Part shown: one piece after another, positions 1 through 6,841 of the stretch
How the letters are laid out: every line of letters begins with the position of its first letter
How positions within the stretch are numbered: position 1 is the first letter of the stretch
NCBI GenBank assembly: GCA_002305755.1
Contig: DBQV01000031.1
Span: 5,169-12,752 of the forward strand
Direction: 5' to 3'
From: Christensenella sp. UBA1385
GTDB taxonomy: Bacteria > Bacillota > Clostridia > Christensenellales > Aristaeellaceae
DNA length: 7,584 nt
The notes under the pieces: model-generated
Databases searched by the model: none
What the model was told of the DNA's origin: nothing
What the model saw: only the letters and a program-made list of their open reading frames with translations
Program-made: the position numbers and the translations under genes

Positions 1-98
1 CAAGCGACATATTCAGACCGCTTGTGGAGAACACCCGGATGGATGCGATCGGCTCCGCCGATTTCATAGAAAAACAACCTGGGAGGAACGAAGAATGA
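1..98 (+). CDS. possible 3' end of an unidentified upstream gene (partial)
   Basis: One frame (codons starting at position 3) is open from the window edge and ends with a TGA at 96-98. That stop overlaps the malE ATG at 95 as ATGA, the same junction type used between two other gene pairs of this operon. The frame gives about 31 residues ending in FIEKQPGRNEE, with no recognisable family signature. Two things weaken the call: a second frame is also open through into malE, and codon third positions are less G/C-biased here than in the genes downstream. It could instead be an untranslated leader. I see no convincing -10/-35 promoter or operator in these 94 bases, which mildly favours an upstream operon gene. 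Confidence 0.4.
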   Translation, partial: SDIFRPLVENTRMDAIGSADFIEKQPGRNEE

Positions 99-1291
99 AG
101 AAACTCTTGTCTCTGGCCCTCGTGATGATGCTGGTGTTCGGCGCTCTGCCGGCGCTGGCTCAGGAATCTGTCAAGCTGGTTCTCTGGGAGGCCGACGGTG
201 TGGAGAGCGAATTCCTGAAAGCCGCCGCCGAAAAGTTTACCGAGCAGAACCCCAACGTGACCTTTGAGTTCAACGCAGTTTCGCACACCGACGCCGTGCA
301 GAAGCTGGAGCTGGACGGCCCCGCGGGCGTTGGCGCCGATGTGTTCGCCGCTCCGCACGACAAGCTGGGCCAGATTGTGGTCGGCCAGCTGGCCCTGCCG
401 CTGGATGACGAGGCTGCCGCCGAGCTGAAAGGCAACTATATGGATGCCGCGCAGACTGCCGTCACCTATGAGGGCAAGGCCTACGGCTATCCCACCGCGA
501 TTGAGACCTACGCGCTTTTCTACAATAAAGATCTGATCCCCGAAGCCCCCAAGACCTTCGAGGAAGTGATCGAGTTCGCCAAAACCTATAACAACGCAGC
601 GGAGAACAAGTATGCCCTGATGTGGGAAGTGAGCGCGCCTTACTACAACTACATCTTCATGAGCGCCTACGGCGCCGACCTGTTTGGGCCGGACGGTACT
701 GACGCGGCGAAGCACGACATCAACTCCGAAGCCTCCATCAAGGGGCTGAAGTATTTCCAGACCCTCAAGGACAGCCTGCTGCCCGTCCAGGCTGAAGACC
801 TCAACGGCTCCTTCATCCAGGGCGCCTTCATGGAGCTGAAGACCGCCGCCATGTACATCACCGGCCCCTGGAGCATCAAGGGCGCTCTGGATGCAGGCCT
901 GAACTTTGGCATCGCCCCCATCCCCATGCTGCCCGATACCGATACGCCCCCGGCCAGCTTCTCCGGCATCCGCGCGATGTTCGTCTCGGCTTTCAGCGAG
1001 CATCCTGAAGAGGCCAAGGCCTTCGCCCGCTTCCTGCTGACCCCCGAGATGCAGAAGCTGCGCAGCGACATGACCCAGACCATCAGCCCCCGCACCGACG
1101 TGGTGAGCGATAACCCCTATTTCGCCGGCATCATGGAACAGGCCAAATATGCCAAGCCCATGCCCTTCATCCCCGCGATGGACGGTTACTGGTCCAGCAT
1201 GGGCCCTGCCTTCAACAACATCTGGAACGGCAGCGATGTCAAGACCGAGTTGGACGCGGCCGCGCTGGTTGTGGAAGCCATCGGTAAGTAA
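95..1291 (+). CDS. malE: maltose/maltodextrin ABC transporter substrate-binding protein MalE
   Basis: This 398-residue protein is an extracytoplasmic solute-binding protein that captures maltose or maltodextrins and delivers them to MalF-MalG. The start is ATG at 95, with GGGAGG at 81-86, 8 nt upstream. Residues 1-22 form a signal peptide: KK, a hydrophobic core, then ALA before Q23, a standard signal peptidase I site. There is no lipobox cysteine, and no cysteine anywhere in the protein, which is unusual for a Gram-positive binding protein because these are normally lipid-anchored. Family signatures include DGPAGVGADVF at 74-84 and APHDKLG just after it, YITGPWS at about 254-260, an APIPMLP segment near 274-280, and the C-terminal FIPAMDGYW at 358-366. 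Length fits the MalE/MdxE family. Two permease genes follow, as expected for a maltodextrin importer. The exact ligand (maltose, long dextrins or cyclodextrins) cannot be read from the sequence. Confidence 0.95.
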   Translation: MKKLLSLALVMMLVFGALPALAQESVKLVLWEADGVESEFLKAAAEKFTEQNPNVTFEFNAVSHTDAVQKLELDGPAGVGADVFAAPHDKLGQIVVGQLALPLDDEAAAELKGNYMDAAQTAVTYEGKAYGYPTAIETYALFYNKDLIPEAPKTFEEVIEFAKTYNNAAENKYALMWEVSAPYYNYIFMSAYGADLFGPDGTDAAKHDINSEASIKGLKYFQTLKDSLLPVQAEDLNGSFIQGAFMELKTAAMYITGPWSIKGALDAGLNFGIAPIPMLPDTDTPPASFSGIRAMFVSAFSEHPEEAKAFARFLLTPEMQKLRSDMTQTISPRTDVVSDNPYFAGIMEQAKYAKPMPFIPAMDGYWSSMGPAFNNIWNGSDVKTELDAAALVVEAIGK

Positions 1292-1305
1292 GAGTTTTTG
1301 ACCCT

Positions 1306-1332
1306 GGTGCCACCCCTCTGCGGGGTGGCACC
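1306..1332 (+). promoter_or_regulatory. intercistronic malE-malF mRNA hairpin
   Basis: A perfect 11-bp inverted repeat, GGTGCCACCCC (1306-1316) and GGGGTGGCACC (1322-1332), encloses a 5-nt loop, TCTGC. It starts 15 nt after the malE stop codon and ends 28 nt before the malF start. No T tract follows on either strand, so it is not a canonical intrinsic terminator. The likely role, inferred from position, is to protect the 3' end of malE mRNA after processing, or to cause partial termination, so that the binding protein is made in excess over the permeases. This is a known arrangement in binding-protein operons. Confidence 0.75.
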
Positions 1333-1341
1333 GCCATATTC

Positions 1342-1354
1342 AGGGAGAGAGGAG
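1342..1354 (+). promoter_or_regulatory. malF ribosome binding site (fixes start at 1361)
   Basis: A purine-rich stretch contains AGGGAG (1342-1347) and GGAG (1351-1354), the latter ending 6 nt before ATG 1361. This decides the malF start. The same frame is open upstream to a TTG at 1298, but translation from there would read through the 1306-1332 hairpin, has no ribosome binding site, and would add 21 residues unlike the family. Confidence 0.75.
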
Positions 1355-1360
1355 CAGAGC

Positions 1361-2689
1361 ATGAGCAGCGCAAACAAGGCCGCGGCACCTGTGCGGCTGA
1401 AGAATCCCTGGCCCGTGGTTGCCTCCACGGCATTCATGGGGCTGGGGCAGATGACGATGCAGAAGCAGTACCTCAAGGGGCTGCTGTACGCCTTGGTAGA
1501 GGTGCTGGTGCTGCTGAACGCATCCGTTTTCGTTCGCAGCATCGCGGGGCTGATCACCTTGGGAGAACCCAAACCCGATCTGCCGCTCAGGCAAAGGGAC
1601 AATTCCATCTTCATGATGGTGGAGGGCATCATCTTTCTGGTGCTGCTTCTCCTTTTCCTTGGCCTGTACCTCAACAATATACGCGACGCGCACAGAACGC
1701 AGGCGGAGTATGAGCGCACAGGCTCCTATCCGGGCACGCGCGCCTATCTCAGTTCGCTGGCGGATACCTCCTTTGCGGTGGTCGGTCTCTCTCCCGCCAT
1801 GCTGCTGATCATCTTTTTTGTGGCGGTGCCGTTGGCCTTCTCGGCCCTGCTGGCCTTCACCAACTACTCATCCCCGCAGCACATCCCGCCCGCCAACACG
1901 GTGGACTGGGTGGGCCTGCAGAATATGAAGGATGTGGCCAACAGGCCACTGTGGTCTGGCGCTTTTGCGCGCACCGCGGTGTGGACGGTGACCTGGGCAA
2001 CGCTTTCCACCACCACCTGCTATGTGGGCGGCATGCTGCTGGCGCTGGCGCTGCTCAACAAGCGCATCCGCTTTCCCAAGGTGTTCCGGGTGGTGTATAT
2101 CCTGCCCTACGCCGTGCCGGCCATGCTGTCGCTGATGATCTGGCGCAACCTGCTCAACGGGCAGTTCGGCCCCATCAACCGCATGCTGATGGAGTGGGGG
2201 TGGCTGCAGCAGCCCATCCCGTGGCTGAGCGATTTTTCTCTGGCCCGCGCGTCCGTGATACTGGTCAACCTGTGGCTGGGCTTTCCCTATTTCATGATGC
2301 TGATCACCGGCATCATGACCTCGGTGCCGGCTGACCTGTACGAGGCGGCGCAGATCGACGGCGCCAACGCCCGCAAGCAGTTTACCGCCATTACGCTGCC
2401 CATGGTGCTCTATCAGACAATCCCGCTGTTCATCATGAGCTTTTCCTACAACCTGAACAACTTCGGCGCTGTGTTCTTCCTCACCGGCGGCGGCCCGACC
2501 GACGCCGCTACCACGCAGTCGGGCGCGGGCGCTACCGATATCCTGATGAGCTGGATGTACAAGCTGACCTACGACCTGCGCCAGTACAACATCGCGGCCG
2601 TGCTGTCCATCCTGGTATTCGCGGTGATTGCGCCGTTTGCCATTTACAACTTCTCGCGCACCAAGGCGTTTAAGGAGGGAGAACTATGA
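1361..2689 (+). CDS. malF: maltodextrin ABC transporter permease MalF
   Basis: This 442-residue inner-membrane permease pairs with MalG to form the maltodextrin translocation pore. About eight hydrophobic segments are visible (roughly residues 41-58, 83-104, 138-165, 206-232, 243-262, 299-319, 350-372 and 411-430). The EAA loop that docks the ATPase is YEAAQIDGANARKQFTAITLP, about 327-347, with the canonical E-A-A, G and L-P positions. The core ends with GGGPTDAATT near 376-385, typical of MalF. The N-terminal 60 residues carry a G-x-GQ (27-30) plus QYLKG (36-40) pattern before the first membrane segment. This is the extra hairpin known from Gram-positive MalF/MdxF proteins, and it replaces the large periplasmic loop of the E. 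coli protein. The gene ends in an ATGA overlap with malG, so the two are probably translationally coupled. Confidence 0.94.
   Translation: MSSANKAAAPVRLKNPWPVVASTAFMGLGQMTMQKQYLKGLLYALVEVLVLLNASVFVRSIAGLITLGEPKPDLPLRQRDNSIFMMVEGIIFLVLLLLFLGLYLNNIRDAHRTQAEYERTGSYPGTRAYLSSLADTSFAVVGLSPAMLLIIFFVAVPLAFSALLAFTNYSSPQHIPPANTVDWVGLQNMKDVANRPLWSGAFARTAVWTVTWATLSTTTCYVGGMLLALALLNKRIRFPKVFRVVYILPYAVPAMLSLMIWRNLLNGQFGPINRMLMEWGWLQQPIPWLSDFSLARASVILVNLWLGFPYFMMLITGIMTSVPADLYEAAQIDGANARKQFTAITLPMVLYQTIPLFIMSFSYNLNNFGAVFFLTGGGPTDAATTQSGAGATDILMSWMYKLTYDLRQYNIAAVLSILVFAVIAPFAIYNFSRTKAFKEGEL
2672..2679 (+). promoter_or_regulatory. malG ribosome binding site inside the malF 3' end
   Basis: AAGGAGGG lies within the last codons of malF and ends 6 nt before ATG 2686. 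It is close to a consensus anti-16S match. It supports ATG 2686 over the in-frame ATG at 2707, and it ties malG translation to ribosomes finishing malF. Confidence 0.75.
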
Positions 2690-3558
2690 CAAACCGGGAT
2701 TTGACGATGCGCAGGCCGAAGATGACTGTCAGCCGCGCCCTGACTTATACGCTGCTGTATACCATACTGGTGGTTGTGGCCCTGCTGGTGCTCTATCCGC
2801 TGCTGTTCACGGTCTCCTCCGCCTTTTCCAAGGGCGACGCGCTGGCGGGGCTTCGTGTCTACCCCTTCCAGCAGGAGCTTTCGCTCAGGCAGTTTGACCG
2901 CCTGTTTCAGAAGACCAACTACGTCAAGTGGTATCTGAACACGCTGAAGATTGCGGCCATCAACTCGCTGATTTCGGTCACCGTGACCACCGTCGCGGCC
3001 TATGTGTTTTCCCGCTTTCGCTTCAGGGCCAAGAAGCCGCTTTTGATGAGCATGCTGATTTTGCAGATGTTTCCCTCCTTCGCGGGCATGATCGCGCTGT
3101 ATATCCTGGTGTGGCGCATGGGGCTGCTGGATAATCACCTGGGCCTGATTCTGGTCTACGCGGCGGGCAACATCCCCTACAACACCTGGCTGATCAAAGG
3201 CTATCTGGATACCATCCCCAAGAGCCTGGATGAGGCCGGGCGCGTGGACGGCGCAGGATATTTCATCAGCTTTTTCAAGATCATCCTGCCTATCGCAAGG
3301 CCGATGGTGACTTTCCTCGCCATCACCAGCTTCACCGGCCCGTGGATGGACTTTATCCTGCCCCGCCTGCTGCTGAAATCGGACGGCAACAAGACGCTGG
3401 CGGTGGGCCTGTTTGAGATGATCAACGGGCGCGAGAACAACAATTTCACCATGTTCGCGGCCGGCGCTGTGCTGGTGGCTGTGCCCTTCATGATTATCTT
3501 CGCGCTCAACCAGCAGTATATGACGCAGGTGCTCGCGGCGGGCGCTGTGAAGGAGTAA
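2686..3558 (+). CDS. malG: maltodextrin ABC transporter permease MalG
   Basis: This 290-residue membrane permease is the partner of MalF. About six membrane segments are visible (roughly residues 21-45, 89-108, 117-143, 151-170, 196-222 and 257-275), which fits MalG-type proteins, as does the length. The EAA loop is EAGRVDGAGYFISFFKIILP at about 183-202; the second alanine of EAA is a glycine here, a common variation. Other typical stretches are NIPYNTWLIKGY (172-183 region) and the MDFILPRLLL segment before the last membrane span. The start codon overlaps the malF stop as ATGA and has the AAGGAGGG site upstream. The TAA stop is followed after 2 nt by the amylase start. No MalK-type ATPase gene is in the window, so the transporter must use one encoded elsewhere or upstream. 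Confidence 0.94.
   Translation: MTNRDLTMRRPKMTVSRALTYTLLYTILVVVALLVLYPLLFTVSSAFSKGDALAGLRVYPFQQELSLRQFDRLFQKTNYVKWYLNTLKIAAINSLISVTVTTVAAYVFSRFRFRAKKPLLMSMLILQMFPSFAGMIALYILVWRMGLLDNHLGLILVYAAGNIPYNTWLIKGYLDTIPKSLDEAGRVDGAGYFISFFKIILPIARPMVTFLAITSFTGPWMDFILPRLLLKSDGNKTLAVGLFEMINGRENNNFTMFAAGAVLVAVPFMIIFALNQQYMTQVLAAGAVKE
3550..3555 (+). promoter_or_regulatory. alpha-amylase ribosome binding site (supports GTG start)
   Basis: AAGGAG is formed by the last two sense codons of malG (Lys-Glu) and lies 5 nt before GTG 3561. Together with the signal peptide that follows, it supports GTG as the true start of the amylase gene. Confidence 0.75.
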
Positions 3559-3560
3559 TT

Positions 3561-5081
3561 GTGCGTAAAATCATACGTTTTGCGGCGCTGTTGACGGCGC
3601 TTGCGCTGTTTGCGCTGCCCGTGCAGGCAGCGCCCGAGGGCCCGCTTGAGGGCATGATCTACGAGGTGTTCGTGCGCGCCTTCGCGGACAGCGACGGCGA
3701 CGGCATCGGCGATCTGAAGGGGCTGACGGGCAAGCTGGACTATGTGGAGAGCCTCGGCGCGAAGGCGCTGTGGCTGATGCCCGTCTTTCCCTCGCCCAGC
3801 TACCACGGCTACGATGTGACCGACTACCGCTCCATCAATCCGGAATATGGCACGATGGAGGATTTTGAGCTTCTGCTCAGCGAGGCCCACGCCCGCGGCA
3901 TCCGCGTGCTGCTCGACCTGCCCATCAACCATACCTCCAGCCAGCACCCCTGGTTTATCGAAAGCCAGAAGGAGGACAGCCCCTACCGCAGCTGGTATCA
4001 CTGGCTGAAGGCGGGGGAGAATGACGCCCTGCTGGGCCAGAAGGTATGGGATAACAAACCCTGGAAGCAGTTGGGCGACGCTTATTACTACGCGCTTTTC
4101 TGGGACGGCATGCCCGACCTCAACTTCAGCTCGCCCGAGGTGGTGCGCGAGGTAACAGACATTGCCAAATACTGGCTGAGCTTCGGGGTGGATGGTTTCC
4201 GCATGGACGCCGCCAGCCACATCTTCGCCAGGGCGGAACAGGGAATGAGCCAGGATGTGGAAGCCTCCGCCGCCTTCTGGCAGGGCTTCTACAGGGAGAT
4301 CAAGGCGGTTTTCCCGGACGCCTATCTGCTGGCCGAGGCCTGGGAATCGCTGGATATCCGATCGCGCATCCTGACAGGCTTTGACGCCGTGGTCAACTTT
4401 GACGTGGGCGATCAGCTGATCCCGCTGATCAAACAGGGCGGCTCCGGCGCCGCCTTTACGCAGGCGCTGGCGCGCGTTTACGGTGCCTATGAGCAGGCGG
4501 CCCCCGGCCGGGGCGACGCCCCCTTTCTCAGCAACCATGACCAGCCCCGCGTGTTCGCGGCGCTGGGCTACTCAAAAGACAGGGCCGCGCTCGCCGCGCG
4601 CGTCCTGATGACGCTGCCTGGAAACCCCGTCGTTTACTATGGCGAGGAGATCGGCATGGCAGGCGCCAAGCCGGACGAGGAGCTGCGTACGCCCATGCTC
4701 TGGGGCGAGGGCGACTCCGCGCTCACCACCTGGCACGATTCCCGCTACAACAAACGTACCCAGAGCGTGAGCCTGCAGCAGGAGGACGCCGACAGCCTGC
4801 TGAGCGTCTACCGGCGCATGGCCGCGCTGAGGCAGGCGCATCCCGCGCTGCTGCGCGGCAGCTTCGCCCCCTATGAGGCATCTGACAGCGCCCTGATGGC
4901 CTGGACAAGGACGGCCGAGGGGGAAACCATCCTCGTCGTCCACAACCCCACGAGCGAGGCGCGCGCCTTTGAGGCGCCGGAGGGGGCCCTGAACCTGTCT
5001 GATGAGGCGTCTGCGGCGGGAGGGCTGAGCGTACCGGCTCTGTCCAGCCTGCTGCTGCGCCTGCCGATGGAGGGAATATGA
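3561..5081 (+). CDS. secreted GH13 alpha-amylase, subfamily 36-like (MPDLN type)
   Basis: This 506-residue exported enzyme is predicted to hydrolyse alpha-1,4 bonds of starch or glycogen outside the membrane and supply the transporter. It starts with GTG and has a signal peptide, MRKIIRF plus a hydrophobic core ending VQA at 21-23, with no lipobox cysteine and no cysteine in the whole protein. A calcium-site-like DSDGDGIGD lies at 43-51. The GH13 conserved regions are complete: DLPINH (119-124), MPDLN (184-188), GFRMDAASH (212-220, nucleophile D216), LLAEAW (256-261, acid/base E259) and FLSNHD (322-327, transition-state D327). The order and wording resemble the Halothermothrix orenii AmyA family. 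MPDLN is known as the region V sequence intermediate between oligo-1,6-glucosidases and neopullulanases. A short C-terminal beta domain (about 425-506) follows, with no starch-binding module. Exact product profile cannot be told; an exo- or transfer activity is possible. Confidence 0.92.
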   Translation: MRKIIRFAALLTALALFALPVQAAPEGPLEGMIYEVFVRAFADSDGDGIGDLKGLTGKLDYVESLGAKALWLMPVFPSPSYHGYDVTDYRSINPEYGTMEDFELLLSEAHARGIRVLLDLPINHTSSQHPWFIESQKEDSPYRSWYHWLKAGENDALLGQKVWDNKPWKQLGDAYYYALFWDGMPDLNFSSPEVVREVTDIAKYWLSFGVDGFRMDAASHIFARAEQGMSQDVEASAAFWQGFYREIKAVFPDAYLLAEAWESLDIRSRILTGFDAVVNFDVGDQLIPLIKQGGSGAAFTQALARVYGAYEQAAPGRGDAPFLSNHDQPRVFAALGYSKDRAALAARVLMTLPGNPVVYYGEEIGMAGAKPDEELRTPMLWGEGDSALTTWHDSRYNKRTQSVSLQQEDADSLLSVYRRMAALRQAHPALLRGSFAPYEASDSALMAWTRTAEGETILVVHNPTSEARAFEAPEGALNLSDEASAAGGLSVPALSSLLLRLPMEGI

Positions 5082-6823
5082 ACTACGCTGCGCTCCACCA
5101 CGGCGGCTGGCTTGAATACCGGGAGGCTCTGCCCGACGGCCGCCTCCGCATCCGCCTGCGCTGCGCGCGGGAGGATGTGCGGCGCGTCTGCCTGCTGCAT
5201 CAGGGCATCTATGAAGAGGAACGTTTTCGCCGCATCTTTGAAGAAACGCCCATGGCGCTGGCGGCCAGGGATCGCCTGCACGATTGGTTTCAGGCGGATT
5301 ACCTGCCCAAAGACCCGCGTCAGTGCTACTATTTTCGCATTGAGGACGGCGAAAATACCGTCTATCTCGATCAGGACGGTGTGAAGACGGAGCAGGAGAT
5401 TGCCCTGCCGCTTTCGCTGCAGCCTTTCCCTTATGCCTATGTGTACCCGCCGCGTCCCCTCGCGCCCTGGGCGCGGGGCGGCGTGGGATATCAGATCTTT
5501 CCCGACCGCTTCCGCCGCGTGGGTGAGGCGGCCCGCGGCATCCAGCCATGGGAGGGGCAGCGCTATGACCAGCGCAGCTTCTTTGGCGGCAACCTGCGGG
5601 GCATCATCGAATCCATCCCCTACCTGAAGGAGCTGGGCATCGAGCTGGTGTACCTGACGCCCATTTTTCTTTCGGACACGGCCCATCGCTACAATACCTT
5701 TGACTATTATCAGGTCGACCCCATGCTGGGCACGGCGGACGATCTGAAGGAGCTGTCCCAAAAGCTGCATGCCGCCGGCATCCGGCTGATACTGGACGGG
5801 GTCTTCAACCACTGCGGCCTGCGCTTCGCCCCTTTTGTGGACGCGAAGCGCCGGGGGCAGGACAGCGAGTACTATGACTGGTTCCTCTTTGACGAGAAGG
5901 CGCAAAACGGCTATCGTTCCTTCGCCTACGCGCGCTATATGCCCAAGCTGAACCTCGAAAATCCTGAGGCTCAGGCCTACTTTTTACAGGTGGCACGTTA
6001 CTGGATCCGCCAGGCCGATATCGACGGCTGGCGGCTGGATGTATCGCCCGAGGTCTGGCCGGATTTCTGGCGGCAGTTCCGCAAGGCTATCCGGCAGGAA
6101 AAGCCCGACGCCGTCATGATCGCCGAGTGCTGGGATGAGAGCCGCGAGTGGGTGTCCGGCCGCGATATGTTCGACGGCACCATGCACTATGTGCTCTCCC
6201 GCGCCATCTGGCGCTTCTTCGCGCTGGGGCAGATGACGCTTGACGACTTTGACGCCGCGGTCAACCACGCGCAGATGATTTATCCATCCTATCTGAACGA
6301 CGCGCAGTGGACCTTCCTTTCCAGCCACGATACCTGCCGTTTTCTCAGCCGGGCGAACGGCGACGGGCGGGCGCAGCGGCTTGCGGCCTTCTTCCAGATG
6401 ACCGCGCCGGGCGTGCCCATCGTGTATTATGGAGACGAGCTGGGCATGACCGGCGGAGATGATCCGGAGTGCCGTCGCCCCATGGCCTGGGAGAAGGCGG
6501 AGGGAAATGCGCTGCTAAACTATTATCAAAAGCTGATCGCGCTGCGCCGCTCGCTGCCTGTGCTGCGTACCGGCGCTTTCCGCACCCACCTGTGCGGCGC
6601 GGACGGCCTGTACGCCTACCTGCGCGAGGAAGGGAAGAGCGCGGCGCTCTGCGTGCTCTGCACGGGCAGTGAGCGGGGCGAGCGAAACCTTCCTCTGCCG
6701 GAAGCCATGCAAAAAGCGAAAACCCTGCATGAGCATATGCAGGGTGTGGATATCGAGGCGACAGGCGGCGCGGTTTCCCTTCAGCTCGCGCCGGGCGGCT
6801 GCTGGGTGTTTACCGCGCTCTGA
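5078..6823 (+). CDS. cytoplasmic neopullulanase / cyclomaltodextrinase / maltogenic amylase-type GH13 enzyme
   Basis: This 581-residue enzyme has no signal peptide and eleven cysteines, so it is cytoplasmic and acts on imported linear, branched or cyclic maltodextrins. Residues about 1-115 look like the N-terminal CBM34 domain of this group (…RDRLHDWFQADY…RQCYYFRIED). The catalytic barrel begins near GYQIFPDRF (137-145). All GH13 regions are present: DGVFNH (240-245), MPKLN (288-292, the hallmark of the neopullulanase/GH13_20 group), GWRLDV (317-322, nucleophile D321), IAECWD (348-353, acid/base E350) and FLSSHD (413-418, D418). A beta domain ends the protein, and its length matches the family's roughly 580-590 residues. 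The ATG overlaps the amylase stop as ATGA, with GGAGGG at 5069-5074, a short spacing. The 3' end of the gene carries a hairpin that looks like the terminator of the convergent kinase gene. The three named activities are not separable by sequence alone. Confidence 0.93.
   Translation: MNYAALHHGGWLEYREALPDGRLRIRLRCAREDVRRVCLLHQGIYEEERFRRIFEETPMALAARDRLHDWFQADYLPKDPRQCYYFRIEDGENTVYLDQDGVKTEQEIALPLSLQPFPYAYVYPPRPLAPWARGGVGYQIFPDRFRRVGEAARGIQPWEGQRYDQRSFFGGNLRGIIESIPYLKELGIELVYLTPIFLSDTAHRYNTFDYYQVDPMLGTADDLKELSQKLHAAGIRLILDGVFNHCGLRFAPFVDAKRRGQDSEYYDWFLFDEKAQNGYRSFAYARYMPKLNLENPEAQAYFLQVARYWIRQADIDGWRLDVSPEVWPDFWRQFRKAIRQEKPDAVMIAECWDESREWVSGRDMFDGTMHYVLSRAIWRFFALGQMTLDDFDAAVNHAQMIYPSYLNDAQWTFLSSHDTCRFLSRANGDGRAQRLAAFFQMTAPGVPIVYYGDELGMTGGDDPECRRPMAWEKAEGNALLNYYQKLIALRRSLPVLRTGAFRTHLCGADGLYAYLREEGKSAALCVLCTGSERGERNLPLPEAMQKAKTLHEHMQGVDIEATGGAVSLQLAPGGCWVFTAL
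6711..6745 (-). terminator. candidate intrinsic terminator of the histidine kinase transcript, inside the neopullulanase gene
   Basis: Read on the minus strand, the stem ACCCTGCAT (6745-6737), loop ATGCTC and stem ATGCAGGGT (6730-6722) are followed by TTTCGCTTTTT (6721-6711). The stem is a perfect 9 bp. On the plus strand the hairpin is preceded by A-rich sequence and has no T tract after it, so it is directional. It lies within codons for residues 545-556 of the neopullulanase, about 93 nt past the kinase stop codon. The interrupted T tract is the weak point. Confidence 0.6.
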
Positions 6824-6841
6824 CCCGCATTGGCGGGTCAG
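6820..6841. repeat. inverted repeat carrying both convergent stop codons
   Basis: CTGACCCGC (6820-6828) and GCGGGTCAG (6833-6841) are a perfect 9-bp inverted repeat around the 4-nt loop ATTG. The neopullulanase TGA (6821-6823) is in the left arm and the kinase stop (TCA on the plus strand, 6838-6840) is in the right arm. Only 14 bases separate the two genes. No T tract follows on either strand, so alone it is not a standard terminator. It can form a hairpin in both mRNAs. Confidence 0.8.

Noticed and set aside
1..94. Promoter or LacI-type/catabolite operator upstream of malE
   Set aside because: No convincing -35/-10 pair at proper spacing and no cre-like or MalR-like palindrome seen.
1298..1360. 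21-codon N-terminal extension of malF from a TTG at 1298
   Set aside because: It runs through the perfect hairpin, has no ribosome binding site and gives a peptide unlike MalF N-termini; ATG 1361 has a good site.
3201..4538. 445-codon open frame on the minus strand opposite malG and the amylase
   Set aside because: It is antisense to intact, motif-complete genes; GC-rich codon bias leaves the opposite strand open. The predicted protein shows no family motif.
5461..5475. CGCGCCC/GGGCGCG inverted repeat
   Set aside because: Short GC-only repeat with a 1-nt centre inside coding sequence between CBM34 and the catalytic domain, with no T tract; expected by chance at this base composition.
4572..5905. 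Long minus-strand open frames opposite the amylase/neopullulanase junction (4572-5549 and 4871-5905)
   Set aside because: Same reason: low-complexity Arg/Ala/Gly-rich antisense reading of two clearly conserved GH13 genes.
6820..6841. The stop-codon palindrome as the main terminator of both genes
   Set aside because: No T tract on either strand; better hairpins with T tracts lie at 6861-6893 (plus) and 6711-6745 (minus).
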